From Malus domestica (Eukaryota; Streptophyta; Magnoliopsida; Rosales; Rosaceae), in the NCBI RefSeq assembly GCF_042453785.1, contig NC_091671.1:29789001-29853000 (forward strand): a stretch of DNA of 64,000 nucleotides, in the 5' to 3' direction. A program made the position numbers and the translations under genes. The notes under the pieces were generated by a model. The model made no database searches and was not told where the DNA came from. It saw only the letters and a program-made list of their open reading frames with translations. Positions 58,264 to 64,000 of this stretch are shown here, piece by piece (the stretch's first letter is position 1; each line of letters starts with the position of its first letter).

Positions 58264-58409
58264 GCACTCCATAAACTGTGTTGGATTTGTTTCAATTTTG
58301 TTTACTGCTTGAAGGTTGTTAGTTATCTTGCAAATTTGTTATCGTTATTGATTTGTTTAAATTGGCTGATTATGTTTCTACAAACAATTTTGGTACTGGA
58401 ATTATTTCA
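57121..58409 (+). repeat. inverted repeat arm B (1289 bp)
   Basis: Partner of 53969-55257. Its right end (GGAATTATTTCA) abuts gag sequence at 58410; the junction carries TGAAATAATTCC, so a short microhomology is possible. Confidence 0.88.
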
Positions 58410-59264
58410 TTACCTTTCTTAACAAGCCAATTCTTGAAGCCATTGCAGTTCTTTCTTAAGTGACCTGTTTCTTTGCAAAAATAACACTCATTTTCTTTCT
58501 CAGGTTCAATGTTAACAGGCTTTATTTTATGAGATCCTTTAGAGATGATGTTAGTATTTTTAAATGAAGAAGAAATTTCTTTCTTCTTCTTCTTACCAGC
58601 AGCCACTGTTGAACTTTGAGTGAAGTCCCTTTTGCGTTTTTCTCCTTGCACAAAATTCACATCTACTGATTTGTCACTCTTGAGCCGATCTTCTTCTTGT
58701 GCACACATAGTGATCAGTTCATCGATGCCCCATTTGTCTTTTTGAGTGTTATAAGAAACCTTGAGCTGTCCATATTTTGGAGGCAATGAGTTCAAGGCCA
58801 TATGAACTAAGAACTGGTCAGTCATGGGTACTTCGAGATCCTTCAACTTATGTGCAAGATCAACCATCTTGAGAATGTGTTCTCTGACACTTCCCTCACC
58901 ATCAAATTTCATAGTGGTAATTTGAGTGAGAAAAGTCGCAGTTTCAGCCTTGTCAGATTCTTTAAATTTGTCCCCAACTGCAGCCAAGAAGTTTTTTTGC
59001 ATTGTCTAGTTTTGGAACACCCCCTTTAACTGATGGAGCCATAGCTTTCCTCATAATCATCAGGGACATTCGGTTTGTTCTCTCCCATTTTTCAAACTTT
59101 GCCTTATGATCTGCAGTGCTATCTGCAGTAATTGATGCAGGTTTATCCTCCCTTAATGCTAAATCGAGATCCATAAGGCCAAGAACCATTTCAACATCCT
59201 CCTTCCACTTCTTGTAGTTAGAACCGGTCAGAGTCTCAATATTGTTGAAATTGAGGGATGTCAT
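58410..59264 (-). pseudogene. Copia gag (frameshifted, 3' end lost)
   Basis: ATG at 59264: MTSLNFNNIETLTGSNYKKW, then VEMVLGLMDLDLALREDKP. A frameshift in a run of T near 58998 separates LDNAKK from FLAAVGDKFKESDKAETATF. HILKMVDLAHKLKDLEVPMT and the zinc knuckle CYFCKETGHLRKNC follow. The frame leaves gag sequence at the inverted junction after LVKKGNE. A 700-base leader separates the start codon from the PBS. Confidence 0.8.
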
Positions 59265-59964
59265 ATGAGGAGCTGCAAAACCAAATATTTATTTTATAGG
59301 TTGTTAGTCATTATCTATCAACAAACAGAAGAAAAGATTACGCCTAATCTTTTCCCAACATATAATCGTATAAACATAGTATCATCTTTAGACAGAAACT
59401 ATTTATACTAGATTTGCATAGCCAAAATATTGAACACAAGGGCAGTTTACATGACTCCAACACTTTTGAGCAGATGAAGAATGCAATCTTGTCAATTCAA
59501 TATTTCACTATACATTGAATTATTTATTTAACTTGAATAAATAAACACTTTTGAGCATATTATTATTCACTTGATACAAATAAATCACATGTCTAATCCT
59601 TTAGACAACAAGCCAAAATCAACATCCTAAACACTTTTAAGCAGATTAGGTGTTGAGATCCTTGTTTACGATTCAATCTTATTTATCAGTTTGGTTTTGA
59701 CAAATAAAACATGAATCCAAAAGTTCTTCTGGGTTGATTGTTCCAGTATTGCAATTGTTCTTCAAATGATCTTCTCTGGACAAAATAGCGAACACAACTA
59801 GAGGTATACACGGCAATATTTGATCATACATATATATAGTGATCATGCAAATTTCTTTGTTAGTATGCAGCGGAAGCATTTAATGACAGAGGATCAAAAC
59901 ATATAGATCATTCATATCGAGAGTTAACCATATATTAAATAAGGAACCCTAGCCATGTTGGGTT

Positions 59965-59977
59965 GGCTCTGATACCA
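59965..59977 (-). other. Copia primer binding site
   Basis: Minus strand TGGTATCAGAGCC, two bases inside the right LTR: initiator-Met tRNA type. Confidence 0.88.
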
Positions 59978-59979
59978 CA

Positions 59980-60519
59980 TGTAAGCAGTATATGAATAAA
60001 ATAAATTACTGCTGCACAACAAACCAACACAACACTAGGATTACCAACTAATATCAGATTCACCGTAACTAGAGAAACATCAGTTTATAATCTGTAAGAC
60101 ACTTACCTGGAGGCATCGCCATTGAAGAAACAACAGAAGAAGGAGTCTTCTACCTCCAACACTCGAAATGCTCTTCTCTAAGTGAATAGGGTTTTAGATA
60201 ATATTCAGAGCGTTTGTGAGGAGGCAGGGACTTCAACTATATATATCCATCCATGTTACTAGAGATTCACTCGGTCCAGCCTATTATCAGAAAAAGTGAT
60301 AATCTCTATCTCTTAATAAGTTTTAGTCCTATCATGACTCTATATACTAGTATATATTTGATAAGGATCAAAATTGAACAGCTGCAACATATAAAACTCC
60401 ACGATTCTTGTCATACCAAAACTCTTAGACTCCTTGTGTTTCGCATAACTAGTATGACTAGTTAAACGCCACCCAAGTAGTCCAGTTGTAATCTCATTGT
60501 CATTCAAACAAGTTTTACA
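59980..60519 (-). repeat. Copia 5' LTR (540 bp)
   Basis: Next to the PBS. The element is transcribed leftward from here. Confidence 0.9.
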
Positions 60520-60524
60520 GATTT

Positions 60525-61250
60525 GAGTCATCCCCGTTTCAAGGTTCCTCGATTTTGGCTAGATTTGTGGTTTGGGAAGGTTTCATGGTTGTTGGTGGTT
60601 GGCTCCACTTCCATTAGCTTGTTTCCATGGCGGTGACACTCCCCTCAACCGATTTGGTTGCTACGCATCCTTGCACGTTCAGATCCGGTAGACTTGCTAC
60701 TTTGGCGTTCAAATCTGACGATGGCCCTATCTTAGGTGTGGTCTTGGTTCATGTCCTGCTCACTGAGATGAGCTGACGGTGGTCCATTCTCGAAGTAGTG
60801 TTTGATTTTGTTGCTTGCCCTATGAATATTGTAGTCGCGTGTTTGCGGTGTTTGGATGTTGTCTTCACTTTATGCGTTGAGTTCGTGGTCTCGTCTTTCA
60901 ACGATGATTTTTGTGGTTTCGCTCTATTGGGATATTGGGATGATTTTATGTGGCCTCGCATTTCTGCGATGACCTATGCGGTCGCCAGTATAAGTTTATT
61001 GCGTCTATCGTGTTTTTGTAATGGATTTGTATTGATGCGTTTTGTAGGGGCATGACAATGTTTGTGGTAGCCATACAGGGATTTACTATTGTTTGTTTCA
61101 CTGTGCAAAATTACTCCATATCAATTTCTTGGTCACTGGAGCTTATGTACCCGATTGACAACCTCTGTAATTATTTGTGAAGTTCAATAAAACACCACTC
61201 TATCATTTCTTGTAAAAATAAAAAAATAAAAAATAAAATAAAAAGATTTA
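60525..61250 (+). other. flank of the Copia insertion with A-rich tail
   Basis: A GT-rich, moderately GC stretch ending in GAAGTTCAATAAAACACC and an A-rich run (61215-61246). The AATAAA and A-run suggest a retroposed transcript or the 3' end of a non-LTR element. No frame with a known domain. Confidence 0.3.
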
Positions 61251-64000
61251 GGTATAGACATTTGGAGTATGGTGCATTCATCAAATGCTTGGGCCATATA
61301 AATCTCTATCAATACCACTCAATAAAAATTTCAAAGTTGTAAGTTCAAAATCAAATTTTCAAAATAACCAAGTGAGGGTTGTTAAAAATCTGCCCTAAAA
61401 AGCAATCATAAGATGAATTTTATGGGCATTTCAAACGTTAATAATAATTAAAGAACAAAAGATAATTTTTTATTTTTTATTTTATAGTTGTCATGTTAAA
61501 AAGTTATGTGCTTAAGCAATAAGTCCAATGAATATGTAATAGAGAGTGTATTCTAAAAAAGTTAGATTCATGAGAGCTTTCTCTCTCATACTCATTTCCT
61601 AAAAGTTCATGATCGTAGGATTTCCAATTAGGCATTGACAATCCACAAAGGTCACATGCTATGTCTTTTAGAAGAAATAACTAGTCTTGAGTCACTGGTG
61701 TGGTAGACATTAAGGCAAGTATGTAGGTACTCTATATAAGTAAGGGTTTATGTAAGTGTTATGCATATAAGTACCGGTTATAAACCAATAGAAGAGTTTT
61801 GTTTAAGCGTGCTTACCAATAAAAGAGTTTTGTCTAAGCGTGCTTGAAGAACCTAAGATGAATCAAGAAGATGTCCATCGATCCTTGTGAGGGGATGATC
61901 AGGGCTGTGTGGCAATACCCACAAAAAATAAATGACTATTCATTATTCGCTCTTGTGGGGGCCTTTTGTACTTAAAGGAAAATTATTGAGCGTACTAAAA
62001 TCTAGTGGTTGGGTTTAATATTCATGAAAAGTTGGGTTTGAAATGATCCATGTTAGGGAACCAAGACAGCCTAATAAAAAAAGGGTTAAGGGCCTCCAAA
62101 GCCTATAAATAAAAGCTTCTTTCGATCTCTCTTTGGCAAAAGGGAACTTAGAAGTCGGCAAGAAAGAAATTTGAGTAGCCATGGATATCGCTAGCAACTT
62201 GCAATAATTGAGCACAACAAATACATTATGTAGAAAACCAAAAGCTCCAACCAGTGCAAACACTGGGTTCGTTTTGGGAACATCTGCCTACTATTGATCC
62301 AATTATCATACGAGATCGTAAGCTTAGTACTCTTCGAGCGAATAGGTGAGTTGCACCACAGTATTCCTTAGTATAACCTTCGAATAATAGCAATTGGACC
62401 TTAGAAAGAATCCCCTTGATGCTACTAAGATCTTCTAAAATCTTTTGCCATTGTAATGGCTTAAGTTAGAGTACATCATCAAATAACCTTGTCATGATAC
62501 AATGATTATTTGCAAAGTTTTGTAGACATGCAAAAATGAAAACTTCGTTCTTTGCTTTATGAAGTTCTCACTGTAAGAGAGTTACCAAACTCATCTCGTC
62601 TTACATGTTGGGGGTTTGCACCACGCCCCACGTTGTTGTAGATAACAACATGTCATCCGATGGTACAAGAAAAATGACATTACAAACTCATCCACGGAGT
62701 ACTTCATCATGCGAGATCCTAGAATATTACTAGTTGGTTACTAAGGCATCATCCTGGTGAGTCTACCAAACCCACGACAACCTCTGGTTTTCAATGGAAT
62801 ATATAGATATTCTCCATATCTATAAACTACCATTGGCACCACATGCACACACTAACCACGACTGTGTCTAGAAGACACGTAGCTTAAAGCTATTAAAGTG
62901 ACTAGATCCGTTATTTTCTATTGTAGTGGTTCGTTAGTTATCCATGTCATTTTCTTCGAAAGAAAGTGTCCTAAAGCCATGCAACTTATCAAAAAAAAGC
63001 TACGACGAACCCCTTTCTACGACAAAATCAAGGAGCATCTCGATACGCACAAGAATTTTAATAAAATTAGCTCAAATGTATCTTCTGTGAATCTAGTTTA
63101 GTACAATTGTGTGTTTTATTATATATATTATACATTAACAAGATCATCTTGCACTCTTCTATGTATATTTATCCTTTTGTGTTTTTATAAAAAAAAAATG
63201 AGTGTATGATGACCTTTTTGGAGCAGCAATAACAACTTTCTTGTATAAAGGTTCATCTTTTAGTAGTTTTCATGCCTTCCACAATGTGCTAGAAAATTGA
63301 GTTTTATTCCAATTTTATAGGAATCAAACCACAATCCACCTCGACACGATCATCATAAATGGTTCGTGCAACGGTGGCGGATGCGGGCTCGGGATAATCT
63401 AATTCTACAATAAGCTGGAAATTTTGAGTTATATGAGAATGATTCTAATTTTTGAGCTCAATGTGTTGAACTCATTGTGTCAATACATATCATACTCATT
63501 ACTCATATAACTATAGCAATAGTGTTATAATTACTAACTCTTTTTAAATATGAACACATCGGCCAACCCAAAGAAAAATATTGTCTTTTTCTTTGAGAGT
63601 TGCTAGCTATTAATACTGTAAGATTCATCATGCACTTCTCTTTAGTGTAAAAAATTAAAAAAATTAAAATAAATGCAAAATAATTTTTTTTAGTGCCAAT
63701 AACAATTCTTTACGTCTAGTAAGAAAATAAATGCAAAATACTCCCTTTTTTTTTTTTAATGACAGTACGTACATTATAGTCGAGAAAATTCAAAACGTTT
63801 ACCTAATCTAGGATCAAATCTATGGCCTCCTTTTCGCCTTATGTAAAATTAATTTTTCCATAGTAAATGAACTTCAGATTCTTTTAACACAACTAATCTA
63901 GATTGTGCATACCTAGCCAAGTCAAATGATGGAGGAAAGAACTTCTCAACTTTATATCCAAAATTTGACCAAAATCATGAAAATACTTGGCGTGAGAGAG
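61250..64000. other. unassigned DNA
   Basis: No gene recognised. A CCTATAAATAAAAGC TATA-like site at about 62102 and LTR-like wording around it suggest a possible LTR fragment, not proven. Confidence 0.4.
61785..61846 (+). repeat. 31-bp tandem duplication
   Basis: ACCAATAxAAGAGTTTTGT followed by xTAAGCGTGCTT, two copies with two differences. Confidence 0.85.

Larger units (their letters stand above)
53163..60524 (-). mobile_element. Copia retrotransposon with internal inverted duplication
   Basis: Two 540-bp LTRs (53168-53707, 59980-60519) and a TSD GATTT (53163-53167, 60520-60524) define one insertion on the minus strand. PBS (59965-59977) next to the right LTR and a polypurine tract (minus AAGTGGGAGAA, 53708-53718) next to the left LTR agree with that strand. 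Gag and the last RT/RNase H part are on the minus strand, but 55258-58409 is on the plus strand and includes a second RT/RNase H copy. Protease is missing. Confidence 0.9.

Noticed and set aside
53163-60524. two nested Copia elements instead of one rearranged element
   Set aside because: Only one LTR pair and one TSD; no LTR or TSD at the inverted segment's ends.
62015-62263. 82-codon minus frame
   Set aside because: No motif; overlaps an LTR-like promoter stretch.

Overview
The window is plant nuclear DNA from a dicot. It is AT-rich, has short exons with GT/AG introns, plant gene families (GDSL esterase, APS reductase, lipid-transfer protein) and a dense mix of Copia LTR retrotransposons, MULE, hAT and PIF/Harbinger DNA transposons and MITEs. 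Several repeats resemble what I remember from apple and pear, so a Rosaceae (Maleae) genome is my best guess; this is recall and was not searched.

Layout. 1-12.5 kb: MITEs, minisatellites, a possible three-exon gene (zinc ribbon plus membrane segments, 2344-4571), a decayed plant gene fragment (6.6-7.0 kb) and a broken PIF/Harbinger ORF2 (9.25-10.2 kb). 12.6-21.3 kb: a lipid-transfer-protein pseudogene joined to the 3' part of a Copia element (plus strand, 3' LTR at 16277-16786); the matching 5' part (5' LTR and gag) lies inverted at 20171-21321. 22.3-25.1 kb: an apparently intact five-exon GDSL esterase/lipase gene on the minus strand, the only host gene here that I can read without a lesion. 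25.2-30.2 kb: MITEs and unassigned DNA. 30.2-37.6 kb: a solo LTR followed by a broken Copia element that carries a 1.9 kb solo LTR of another family. 38.3-39.5 kb: a Copia 3' remnant. 41.3-44.6 kb: a decayed hAT element. 44.6-46.9 kb: a 5'-adenylylsulfate reductase pseudogene with a tRNA-Lys remnant in an intron. 47.1-51.0 kb: a MULE with long TIRs and an almost complete transposase. 53.2-60.5 kb: a Copia element with both LTRs and a TSD that contains a 1.29 kb inverted duplication of its own RT/RNase H region. 60.5-64 kb: mostly unassigned.

The genes do not form a pathway. The main story is structural: (1) one Copia element was apparently split by a 7.2 kb inversion, with the two separated LTR flanks still matching as a 5-bp TSD; (2) one Copia element has a self-complementary structure that could be transcribed into a long hairpin RNA; (3) a solo LTR plus a duplicated flank suggests tandem duplication followed by LTR-LTR recombination; (4) a MULE sits in the second copy of a 45-bp host tandem repeat whose first copy still shows the empty site. 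I saw no CRISPR array and no prokaryotic-type system.
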